A program made the translations under genes and the position numbers. A stretch of 19,041 nt of DNA, taken from positions 1-19,041 of the forward strand of contig JANDJZ010000001.1 in the NCBI GenBank assembly GCA_027943245.1, written 5' to 3'. This DNA comes from Acanthamoeba sp. SK_2022b (taxonomy: Eukaryota > Discosea > Longamoebia > Acanthamoebidae). The notes beneath the pieces were generated by a model. The model searched no databases and was not told where the DNA came from. It was given only the letters and a program-made list of their open reading frames with translations. Shown here piece after piece: positions 8,886 through 19,041 of this stretch (position 1 is the stretch's first letter; every line of letters starts with the position of its first letter).

Positions 8886-11800
8886 ATGAATACACCAAAG
8901 TCGCAAGAGGGCGCACCCAAGCTCGACGACGTGAAGAAGGAGTGCCGGCTCCTTGAAAACGCCCTCAAGAATGGTACAACTCTCTTTCAATCACTTGGCC
9001 AGCAATTTGAGCCCAGCTTCTGTGAATCGCTTTCGGCCCTGCAATAATTGAGGGATTTTGGCCTGATGCCGTTGATGCGGTGATGATGTTGCAGAGGCCA
9101 ACCCCACTGAGCAGTTGGAGCGTATCGAGGCCGTGATGCGAGCCATCGTGAACAGCGAGTTCGGCCCGGTTGAGAACGTTGAATACTTTCTGCGCACCAT
9201 GCTTCCCAAATTCGTTCTCCTTTTGCTCAAGCGAGGGTACGCAACTATCAACCTCTTCTATAGGAATCTCGCTCCCATCTGCACATGGATCAACGACGAG
9301 CAACCATTGTCGCCCTCCCCGTGCTTTGCCGCCATTACTGATTTCTTTATTTTGAATATTTCCTGATTATTTATTTCAATTCATAAAAATGTACATGCAG
9401 AGATCTGGCTGAGGGGGTGGCGCCAAGGGTCAACCGCTTCTTCCAGACTGTTGTCATTGAGTTCACACTCAAGTGCGTAGAGGCGGACACCTATGTCCAG
9501 GAGCTCCTGCAGACCCTCTGCCGCCTGTTTACCGTCACACAGAAGCCGTTCTACTCGCGATACGGCCCCAAGGGTGGCGAAGTACGTCCTCCTTGCCTCC
9601 AACAATCACTTTTAGCCGATCACCTATTTTTGATGCTCCAAATGAACGAATGAACGATGTGCAAAGATGCAAACCAACGGTCTAACACGAATCTTCCTTC
9701 CTCAAGGAAACCATGACCGACTCTGAGGACGACAGTGATGACTCGGATGAGGAAGAGACAGAGTCCTTTGTGAACAAGAAGGTATGGACATGTTGCGTAA
9801 AGCTTGCCTTTTCCTGCTCCAGCGCCATCAGGAGCAACAGAGAAGACTCTGACCCGTGTGCTCTGTGATCGCGTTCCCGTGCCTGCAGAGCTTGAACTGG
9901 GAGCCCACATTCTTCACCGCAAACATCACCTTCTTCGGCAAGAAGGACGGCTTCAACCTGTTCATCTCCAAGCTGGCCGACGAGAAGCGCAAAATCGATG
10001 CCAACTCGATCAAGTGGCTGCTGAAGCCCATCGTCAAGGTGCGACTCCGCCCCGTAATGTCCCTGTACGATGGCAACTTGCCTCAACCTCTGACTCTTGG
10101 TCACCAATTCCACGTTTCCAGGTGCTCGAGTATCTGCCGCTGCGACTGGTGCGCAAGATCGTGGAGCAGCTGCGACACGTCGTGTTTTCTCGGTTGCTGG
10201 AGATGAGCGATGAGGGTGAGCGTTCCTGGTCCTGCAGTTGTGGTAGCGGTGGTGGCGCTCAAGGCCTGTCTTTATCATCTAACGTCGAGCGTTTCCCAAA
10301 TCTTCAGATCTGAAGAACGTCAACCGGAAGGTGCTGGGCGACATCAGCGCCAGCATGGAGTCTCTGCTTCGGTACGCGTCGTGGTGTTCTTAGCAAACGT
10401 GTATAGGGCTATCACAACGAGTTCGTGGGCAATGAGCTCACGCAGGTGTTGTTGGCGAATATAGGGTCGTCGTCCCGAAGGAGACGACGCAGCTCGTGGA
10501 CAAGTTCGAGCTGGCGATCGCCTACAAGATGTTCATGTCGCCTTACTTGGAGAAGAGGCTGACGGGCTTGAGCGACATCAAGAGATACGTCGACCTCGTG
10601 CTGAGGAAGGAGGACTACCAGCAGCGCATGAGGCAAACGGACCGCGCTCCGCAGGGCAATCTCCCTGCTGCCATTAACGTTTGGATCGATTCCAAGTACG
10701 TTGCCAACCACACGCTTCGCGCTCGGCGATGGTTTAATCGTTATATTGCGTGTGTGTTGTGTGTTGTGTGTTGTGTGTGTGATGACAGGCAAATGGTCGA
10801 GTGGCTGAACAACCAGAAGATAATGGAGCAAATCTATGTACATTCCATCCACCAGGAGCTGCTTAAGAGGGCCGTCGACATCGCCAAATTCTTCGCTATC
10901 CAAAATCAAATCCAGAATCATCACATCGACCTCATGTGGAGCGCAACCATCGTACGTGCTTGGCCTGCAAGGACACGGCGGCGATTTTGCGGACTCACCC
11001 TTCTATTTGCTTGGCATCGAACAGGGCAAGCACGAGTCCATCTGCCACATCATCTACAACAGCTTGGCCGAGCTGAGCACAGTCCTGCCTGCGGAAGCGG
11101 TCGAGTATCTGTTCCAGAAGATCAAGACCATTCCCTACGCCAGCTACGACACGCACACGTTCTCCCTCATCCAGGCCATCTCCGTGCGAGGCATCAACCT
11201 GTGCTACAACCTGCCGGTATATGCCGCCCACCCAGAACCGTGTCTGCGCGCCCCCGCAGCATAGCCGGCTCACGCTACGTATGTTTGGTTTGTGTTGCAG
11301 GAGAGCGAGAAGAAGTGGTACGGCATCGACATCTGGTGGGAGATCATTCAGGACGAGACGGACGTGCCGCCCGCCACGGTTACCGAGGCCTTCCGCTTCC
11401 TGGAGACCTTCCTCACGTGGCTCTATTGCCACGAGCTCCGGCCCAAGTTCATCGGCCTCTGCATGCAGAACCTCAAGGAGGGCAAGTCGGTCCCGTTCTC
11501 GCTCAAGCTCCTCCAGAAGCTGCTCGGTAGGATTGGCTCATCTCATAATCTATCTCGCTCGCTCGCTCTTGTTTGCTGACACCGGTGTCTCCTCCTTAGA
11601 CTCGTATCCGGCAAAGAAGGAGAAGGGCATGGATACGCAGGCCCAGATGATCGACCTGCTGGAGGTGAACAGCGGGCTGATGGCCATCTTCTTCGAGGAC
11701 CTCCACCGCTTCAAGAGCAAGGCCAAGGAGGCGGCCAAGGCGCTCACCGACGCCGGCCAGCTCGGCGTGGACCTCAACCAGCAGGTGCTCGTCGGCAAGC

Positions 11801-14393
11801 AGGCCTACATCTTCCAGATCAAGGTGCCGCGACACACACGCCTGTGCAACCCCCCCCCCATCACATAACGATGACTCATCGCTGGCCTTGGCGCGGTTGG
11901 CATCACACAGGACCGCCTCGATTTCCTGGAGTACATCCTGTCGCACTCGCCGCTGGTTCTGCAGGCGCCGCAGATCGACGCCTTCTGGGCCTCGGTGATC
12001 GTGGACGCCCTGACCCTCGAGGAGCGCGACCACGGCTTCCTGTGGGTGCAGAACGTGAGGAACAGCCAGCAGTTCCAGGCCATCACGGAGGAGTCGACGC
12101 AGTACATCTTCGAGCAGAAGGTGCCGCTGATGGACTTTGGCGCGCTGACCCAGAAGGGATTCCACTTCTTCGAGTACTTCTTCCGCTACGTCAACTGGTT
12201 CCTCAAGAGGTTCGACCAGGGCGACAACGGCGTCTTCCGCGTGCTCAACCCCGAGCTCGTCGGGATCGACAACGCCTGGCGTGCCGCCATCGAGCCCAAG
12301 GACGACAGCGTGGCGATGCAGGCCATCGAGTTCCTCAACAAGCTCCACAAGACGGTACTCCCCGGGGAGTGCAAACTCCATCTCCGTTCTTGACGTAGCG
12401 ATGTGGCGCGTGCTGACCTACTTTCTCTCTCTTCTCTCTCCTCTCTTGCTCCATTTGAACCAGACCTCGGCCGAGCTGCTGCCCAAGCTGGGCGAGCTGC
12501 GGGAGAGACATGTGGCGACGTGCATGGGCTTCATCGCCGACTCGTTCGTCAAGGTCGGCGCAAACCCGCAGGACGCGGCCGCGCAGCAGCGCATTGTGCG
12601 TTGTCTGAACGTGCTCAAGGCCTTCATCGAGGAAATCGAAGGCGTCGGCAGCAAGTGCGTGCCTTCCCCCCCTTTCCCCTCTGGACACGTGCTGCTTCTG
12701 CGAAGCGTCGGATCGCCCTCACACTCACCCTCCCACCACTCAGGCATGGTGGTCTCAAGGGCAAGCTCATCCGCATTCCCATCCAGATCATCTCTGGGCC
12801 CAAGTTTGAGCTGGAGATTTACAGGTACCGGGTGGCTGTGTTGTGTTGTGATTAGTCGTCTGCCGCTCTCGTACTTACTTGTATAAACAGCTCGGACACT
12901 GTGGCCACGCTGCGCCAGAAGGTGGCAGAGCACATCAAGAAGGACCCCTCGCTCCTGCGCATCATCACCGCGGGCAAGGAGCTCCACAACGACAACGACA
13001 CCCTCCAGCAGGCCCGCATCAACGACGGTCATGCCGTTCACATCATCCCCCGGGTCGTGAAGGTGAGCCACGCCCCTGCGCGTTGCCCCCGATTTCGTCG
13101 TGAGCTCACCCCCCGCAAATGTCTTCCGTTCGTCTCTTGCGCACAGCCTGGCACCCCGGCTGCCGCGATCCAGAAGCCGAAGCAGGAGGAGGCCGACAAG
13201 CGGGCCCTGCCGAGCTCCATCCTGTCCAAGCAGCAGTACTTCGAGCAGATCTTCCAGTTGCTCGCGCTCGGCGGGAACAGCGCTCAGCTGGTGCGGCTTT
13301 TCTTTTTCTTTCTTCATTTTCTTTTGAATTGCTCTCTCAAGTGTCGACTCACCTCTCTTGTGTCTGTTTTATTTGTTTTGTTTGCTGGCGCGTTGTGTGG
13401 TGGACAGGCGTGGGACCTGTTGATGATGCTGCCCACCAATCAGAAGATGCTGACCGCACTGGCGGACATCCGCACTGGCGACGCCCAGCTGAACTGGGAG
13501 GAGCTCCTCAACCGGTCCTCCACCTTCAATCTCCTCTACACGCTGCAGATCGTCCAAGCCCTCATGCAGCCCGCCGAGGACTCTCCCGTACGTTCTGCTG
13601 CGATTACCGAAACAATTACGAAACGTAAAGGTGTTACGAAATTGTTAACAACGCAATGCAAACAAACAGGAGAAGAACGCGGAGAGGGCCGAGTGGTGCA
13701 ACCAGTTCCTGGCGCGTGGTGGCGTCAACTACCTCGTCAACACGCTGCTCACGTGCGACTTCTTCGATGTCACTCGAGGCAGCAAGCGCAAGGTGTGCCT
13801 CTCGCTGCTCCTCAAGATCATCAACTCCTTCACCATCGGTACGCCCGCTCGCCCGCCCGGGCGCCAACCTTTTGGGTCACACGGGACTCAACATTTCCTC
13901 CGCGGGCATTTCCCGTTTTGTGGGCGCAGAGACCCACACGGTCAACGACGGCATGGAGACGGTCAGCAGGCTCCGCGGCGCCGTGCTGCTCAACTGCACC
14001 GACGGCAAGCAGCTGGTCGCCAGGCTCATGGAGCTCAGCATGCGCGCCGCCACCGACGTCGAGAAGCGTGACGACTCTCTCCTCAACCCGCTGGCCCCGC
14101 CCCCTGAAATCGTACAAGCGATCCCTCATTTGTCGTTTACACACGGGGCTGGCGGCTGACGCTGTGAACGCGCGCGGATCGATCATCCTGCAGGACGAAA
14201 TCGAGATCGTGGGGCAGATCATGTCGACGCTGCTGGCGTGCTGCCTGTCGTCGGTCGACCTGTTGCAGGCCTTCCTGGAGAACCCCGTCATGGACGCCTG
14301 GCTCGCCGCCATCCTGCTCGGCAGCCCCGAGCCCAAGATCAGGGAGAAGACCATCTCCACGCTCTACAAACTGTGCACGATCGTGAACGAGGA
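8886..14393 (+). CDS. Giant deubiquitinase of USP9X/USP24/USP34 type, N-terminal scaffold only (21 exons, about 1197 aa, 3' end missing)
   Basis: Exons: 8886-8973, 9095-9236, 9401-9581, 9707-9781, 9889-10038, 10122-10215, 10308-10371, 10465-10695, 10789-10951, 11025-11216, 11301-11526, 11600-11823, 11911-12354, 12464-12654, 12744-12824, 12891-13062, 13147-13290, 13408-13587, 13670-13838, 13930-14111, 14194-14393; every phase fits. The product is helical-repeat-like throughout, with an acidic insert (DSEDDSDDSDEEE) in exon 4 and a stretch 'WSATIGKHESICHIIYNSL' that recalls the large FAF-type USPs. Residues about 825-906 form a ubiquitin-like domain (IRIPIQIISGPKFEL, then DTVATLRQKVAEHI and ITAGKEL). 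These enzymes remove ubiquitin from many substrates; the Cys- and His-box catalytic domain lies at the C-terminus and is absent here. The last exon ends in phase 2 at a GTACGA donor that leads into a (GT)n tract, beyond which another gene begins. Family subgroup is uncertain; a large non-USP UBL scaffold is the alternative. Confidence 0.75.
10749..10783 (+). repeat. Imperfect GT-rich repeat in deubiquitinase intron 8
   Basis: Tandem GTGTGTT-like units fill the 3' part of the short intron 10696-10788 just before its acceptor GATGACAG. It replaces the usual pyrimidine tract. Confidence 0.7.
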
Positions 14394-14463
14394 GTACGAC
14401 TCTCACCCAAACACACGTGGCGCTCTGTCGCTGCTCATCGCTTACGCGGCCGTGTGTGTGTCC

Positions 14464-14466
<3 letters not shown>

Positions 14467-14524
<58 letters not shown>
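14467..14524. repeat. (GT)n microsatellite at the junction of two truncated genes
   Basis: About 29 uninterrupted GT units lie between the last supportable donor of the plus-strand deubiquitinase (14394) and the last supportable donor of the minus-strand TRM61 gene (14577). GT tracts of this type occur in other introns of the window (4783-4851, 2081-2114), so each gene may own such an intron. Confidence 0.9.
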
Positions 14525-14526
<2 letters not shown>

Positions 14527-14577
14527 ACGCGCGCGTCGTTGTTATCGTGGATGACGATGCGAGGTGGCGATTTCTAC

Positions 14578-15334
<757 letters not shown>

Positions 15335-16341
15335 TCTTCTTGTCCGAGCAACTTTTTGTCTGTTTTCTCTCCCGCAAGATTATTTTTCAATTTCTCTGAG
15401 ATAAATGGCATGGGAAAAGACAAGTTCCCCCAACTGTACTCTGGAAAGCTGTTAGTCTGATGGTTGGGCAGTTATGCAGTCACAGTCCTGAAGAGTTTGC
15501 AGGGTGTGATGAGCTTGTACAGAACTCTCACTTCTTGACAGGCCCTGTGATGACAATGCAGGGGACTGGGTTTGAATTCCTTAAGCCTTCTGAGAAGAGT
15601 ACACATGAACCATCAGGCAAAGAATGGATCAGAGAGAACAAAAAGTTGAATGCCAAAGCAAGGAACCACCAAGCAACATGTTGTTTGCCACCACATCCTC
15701 TTTTGTTGTGTTTTATGTGCTTAGTTCACTCTGCCTAAGTGACTATTAGGCAGTCCTGCCCAAGATCTGCCAAAGTCCCTGGCTTTACTTTCCAGAACAA
15801 CATCACATCATCCCAAATTATCAAAGAAAAGGGGGGAAAAACAGCAACAAGGGCTTTGATCAAAACAGCTTCACAAGCCCTGGGGTGCCTGCTGTGGTTG
15901 GACGAGCAAAACAAACGTTCCAAAAAATAACCCCGATTCGAAAAAAAGCAGGCCAACCCCCGCCACTCGGGATCGTCCGGGAATTGCCCGAGCACAAAAC
16001 ATTCAGACAACGCGCCGCCGGGCCGCGTTCTCATCGCTGGCATGCTATCCCCAAGCAAAGTGAAATGACGCCCGCGGGTTTTGATGTTTGTTCGTGACCG
16101 TTCGGAACGTTCATTATGCGGTCATCTGTATCCACACAAATAAAGACTGCGCGATAAATAATTGCTGGCGACGGCACCAATCCACAACTATTAACCAGAG
16201 ACGACGGACCCGGTTCCATCATTCTCTCGTTCCCTTAACGTGCAGTCTCGAACGCCTCTTAACTGAGTACGAGGGATTGGAAAAAGCGAGCGAGGTAGTG
16301 CGAGAGCCAACCAATTTTGTTCGATTTAATCGAGAAGGAAG
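15335..16341. promoter_or_regulatory. Divergent intergenic region between TRM61 and the PP2C gene
   Basis: The 1007-bp gap should hold both promoters. Its first half is dominated by a CpG-free block (separate entry). From 15903 on, normal CpG density returns; around 16085-16105 lies a short inverted motif (CCGTTCGGAACGTTC) and an ATAAATAAT stretch at about 16153-16161. ORFs of 92 and 107 codons cross the gap but show no recognisable domain or splice continuity. Confidence 0.45.
15374..15902. other. CpG-free block of about 529 bp
   Basis: Between the CpG at 15372-15373 and the one at 15903-15904 there is no CG dinucleotide, while TG and CA are frequent and the flanks are CpG-rich. The block is also more AT-rich than nearby exons. 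An ORF on the plus strand (15460-15738) crosses it but is not recognisable. This may be an inserted element or a once-methylated sequence that has decayed. Confidence 0.75.
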
Positions 16342-18492
16342 ATGTCGATGCTGGCCGCGTGTTTCCGTTCGGGCGACAAGGAGGACACCAAGCACGAGGA
16401 AAGTGAGAGCGAGAGCGAGACCAACGCCGAGGCTACCTCTGAAGATGAGGCGACCAAGCAGGAGACCAAGATTGAATCGGCTAAGAAGGTGTTCGAGAAA
16501 GAGCTGCAGAATCTAGACGCCGTCTTCAAGAACAATCCTGAGCTCAACCCTGATACTGCCGTGGTCGCTCCCGCGGTATGGCCCTCCAACATTTAGTTTC
16601 CCCAATTACTCATTTGAAGAACGGGAGCTGCATGCGCAAGAGCTCATGCGACGGTGATTTATTGTTCTTATTTCTGCCTTCCGGCCCGTTAAAGACAACC
16701 GTTGCTGTCTACTTGAGATTGAAGGCCTTTTAATCGGATGAATGTTACAGAAACCCAAAGGTCGTGGCATTCTTTTGGGTCCCTCCGTCGACGGTGAGAG
16801 CAAGAAGGATGGTAATTTCATCTTCGCCAAGTCTATCTCTTCCTACCCCATGAAGCCCAAGTACTCTCCCCCATGACCAAATTCAAGTAGCGCCTGCAGC
16901 AATTGCTGTGCCGGCAACGATGATTAGCAAATCCTCACTCCAACTCCTACAGGAAAGTGGGCGACCCCAGCGACGAGGAGAGCGTCAAGCTCGGTGACCC
17001 CATCTGCGACACCTACAGCTTCGAGGCCTTCGATTCCAAGAACGTCATCTTCGCCGTTGCGGATGGCTGCAACTGGGGACCGAAGCCGCTCGAGGTACGT
17101 CTGTGCCCTCGCCTTCTTACGTCTCCTGCCTCACCATAGCGCGTTCCTACCGCATACCACGCCTCCAGGCTGCCCGGATAGCGTCCACTGTGTTCCAGGA
17201 CTACATGAAGAGCAAGCTGCCCCGCATCGACAGCGTGCGCAAGGCCGGAAAGTGTCTCGTCAAGGCCTTCATGCAAGCCCACACCCGCATCCTACAGGCC
17301 CCGCTCAAGGTGCCCTCTCCTCCACACCAAACTCCTTTTCCCATGTGCTGGCAATGCACTCCACGTTGACATGGTGGCCGTGTGCTGTGCTGTGCTGTGC
17401 TATGTGTCTGTATGCGTAGCGTGGAATCAACGACATCTGGGAGACTGGCACGACCACGCTCCTCGGCGGTGTGCTCCTCAAGCTCGAGGACCAGGATGCG
17501 CCCTATATCTTCGTGGCCGCTTCGGTGGGCGACTGCAAGGCCTTCCACATCTCCGCCAAGACGGGGAAGGTGACCGACATCACGCGGGGCAACCGACCTC
17601 CGGCCAGCGTCACGAACGTGAACGACCCTGGCGGCAGGCTGGGCCCCTACGTGGGCAAGGACGGTACACGCAACCGACCGTTGACGATATCGCCTGCGCG
17701 CTTGTGGCTCACACGCACGACGCTCATGCGCGTCCGCAACGTCATGCAGGCAGCGCGGACCTGAGGAACCTGGGGCTGTTCACCAGCCTCTGCTATGAGG
17801 GCGACATCGTGATGATCTGCTCGGACGGCGTCTACGACAACCTCGACCCTCAACAACTGAACGTGCCCTGCAGGGACATCGGCATTGACGCCGACGAATG
17901 GGAACAAGGTATGCCTTGGGCCTGCCAGCAGCTCCGTTGTGTTGTGTGCTCGGGCTGGTGTTGATGTGTGTCGGTTCTCTCGCAGCGAAAACGGATCAAG
18001 CGGAGAAGGCCAAGGACGAGTACCGATGCAAGTTCATCGCCGACAGGCTCGTGGTTTCCGATAACGACGATAACGACGACGACGACGACGGCAGCAGCAG
18101 CAGCAGCGAAAGCGAGGCCGAGAGCAAGGTCCGGTTTGTGCCCCTGGAGCAGTTCGCCACAGTTTTGCTTGAACACGCCTACGAGGTACCGTGTGCCCCC
18201 CCCCTCCCCGCAGTCGAATCCGCCCGGTGCTCGTCCAGCACACAAACCTCACCTCTCGCACCTGTGGCATCCACGGCAGGTCACCGAGTACAGCAGGAAG
18301 TGGATGGAGGAGCACCCGACTGCCAGGATGCCCGACGCCAGGTAGGGAGCTCCTACCCCCTCAATCATCCCTCCAATGTCGTGCGTGCTGAGATGGGTGT
18401 GGGAAAACAGGTCGAAGAAGAGGGACCCCAAGTTCCTCGGCAAGATGGACCACTCTACGTGCGTGCTGGTGAGGGTGGGCGTCGTCGAGTAA
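16342..18492 (+). CDS. PP2C-family (PPM-type) protein phosphatase, 457 aa, 9 exons
   Basis: Exons: 16342-16575, 16751-16860, 16953-17094, 17169-17309, 17420-17663, 17750-17908, 17986-18185, 18280-18341, 18411-18492. PP2C motifs in order: 'FAVADGCNWG' with metal ligands D152-G153, 'GTTTLLGGVLL', 'FVAASVGDCKAF', 'DPGGRLGPYV', 'GDIVMICSDGVYDNL' with D316, and the C-terminal D444-H-S-T. These are the Mn/Mg-dependent Ser/Thr phosphatases. The usual N-terminal RxxMED motif is not seen; 'GDPICDTYSFEAF' stands in its place, so the first metal ligand must be different or absent. The first 78 residues are charged (ESESESETNAEATSEDE), likely disordered. A run of Asp then Ser (368-390) is inserted between D316 and the C-terminal motif. 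Start: first ATG of the open frame, with a second in-frame ATG two codons later. Substrate is not readable. Confidence 0.85.
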
Positions 18493-19041
18493 GTAAGACG
18501 AAGCTTTCCAGACAGTGCCCTCGCGACCAATGCCAACTCCATCGTCATCCATCTACGCCCCACTCTCCCCTCCCCCTCGATCACAGCCACAAAACCGGGC
18601 GAACGCGCGTTCCCGACACTTTAGACGACAACCACCTTTGATCCCCCCCTTAGAGCCTCCCAAATGTTAATCCTCCGCTTCTCGCTCGCTTTCGTGGTTT
18701 GTACAATAAGACGCACAAAACAACACGTTCCTGGCCTGCGTTTGTATTTATTGTTAATTTTTCATGATGAGTTAAATTAATTAATATTTAATTTATCAGG
18801 CTGTGGTGGGGATCGATTAGGCGATTGGCCAACAGTGGGAATGGAGGAAATCCTGAAGGAACGAGTTGGCACGGACCTCTTAAAGCCCCGCTGGTCCACC
18901 AATCACACAGCTTCCCTGTGATATCGAAGTTTCCCCACGCTTGCCCACCCAGAACAACCACCAAGAAGAACAACAAGAGGTCATCGAGACGCAAGTCTTT
19001 CACTACCCACACAATAAGATGCGCACCTGCTTGGTGTTGTT
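18493..19041. other. AT-rich 3' flank and possible end of a minus-strand gene
   Basis: After the PP2C stop the sequence is AT-rich, with TTAATTAATATTTAATTTA at about 18776-18795. On the minus strand, bases 19041-19027 read AACAACACCAAGCAG followed by GTGCGC, a good exon end plus donor, and an open frame of 74 codons ends at 18788. A minus-strand gene may enter from the right and end here, but I could not fix its acceptor or family. Confidence 0.25.

Noticed and set aside
15460..15738. 92-codon plus-strand ORF in the CpG-free block
   Set aside because: No recognisable domain, no splice continuity, and composition unlike the coding exons of this window.
15735..16058. 107-codon minus-strand ORF upstream of TRM61
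   Set aside because: It spans the border of the CpG-free block and shows no domain; a chance ORF is likelier.
18212..18279. Earlier acceptor (CCCCGCAG) for PP2C exon 8
   Set aside because: Joining there adds low-complexity sequence and a wrong frame for VTEYSRKWMEEH; the acceptor at 18278-18279 keeps phase 0 and a smooth protein.

Overview
The window is nuclear DNA of an intron-dense, GC-rich, gene-dense eukaryote. Short spliceosomal introns (about 55-200 bp, GT..AG), short intergenic gaps and a mixed eukaryotic gene set (BTB, FHA, giant deubiquitinase, TRM61, PP2C) beside bacterial-type secreted PHB depolymerases fit a free-living amoebozoan. Acanthamoeba is my best guess; that is inference, not a match. 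All exon models were built by eye from reading frame, splice-site phase and, for the two esterases, paralogue-to-paralogue comparison.

Layout. (1) 1-138, minus: first 46 codons of a BTB/POZ gene that runs off the left edge. (2) 508-3211, minus, 8 exons: a 641-aa FHA-domain protein with a long acidic/basic tail. (3) 3212-3825: divergent intergenic region holding a candidate Pol III RNA with tRNA-like ends (3471-3627, minus). (4) 3826-5768 and 6031-7891, plus: two tandem, secreted poly(3-hydroxybutyrate) depolymerase-type esterases (349 and 341 aa) with almost identical exon structure. (5) 8109-8376, minus: a possible two-exon 64-aa gene of unknown role. (6) 8886-14393, plus, 21 exons: about 1197 aa of the N-terminal scaffold of a USP9X/USP24/USP34-like giant deubiquitinase, including a ubiquitin-like domain, but no catalytic domain. 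(7) 14578-15334, minus, 4 exons: the first 157 aa of TRM61, the catalytic subunit of tRNA m1A58 methyltransferase. (8) 15335-16341: intergenic, with a block of about 529 bp that has no CpG. (9) 16342-18492, plus, 9 exons: a 457-aa PP2C-type phosphatase. (10) 18493-19041: AT-rich 3' region and perhaps the end of a minus-strand gene.

Most notable: the deubiquitinase and TRM61 genes point at each other and both lose their 3' halves at one (GT)n tract, so the join near 14394-14577 is either an assembly chimera or a real rearrangement. Also notable are the esterase pair with one intron present in only one copy, the CpG-free block, the tRNA-like RNA, and a 5' splice-site preference for GTAC (30 of 58 introns I placed) with GTAAG in only two.

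The genes do not form a pathway. The esterase pair makes sense for a bacterivore, since bacteria store PHB; the others are housekeeping or regulatory (nuclear/chromatin, ubiquitin removal, tRNA modification, signalling).
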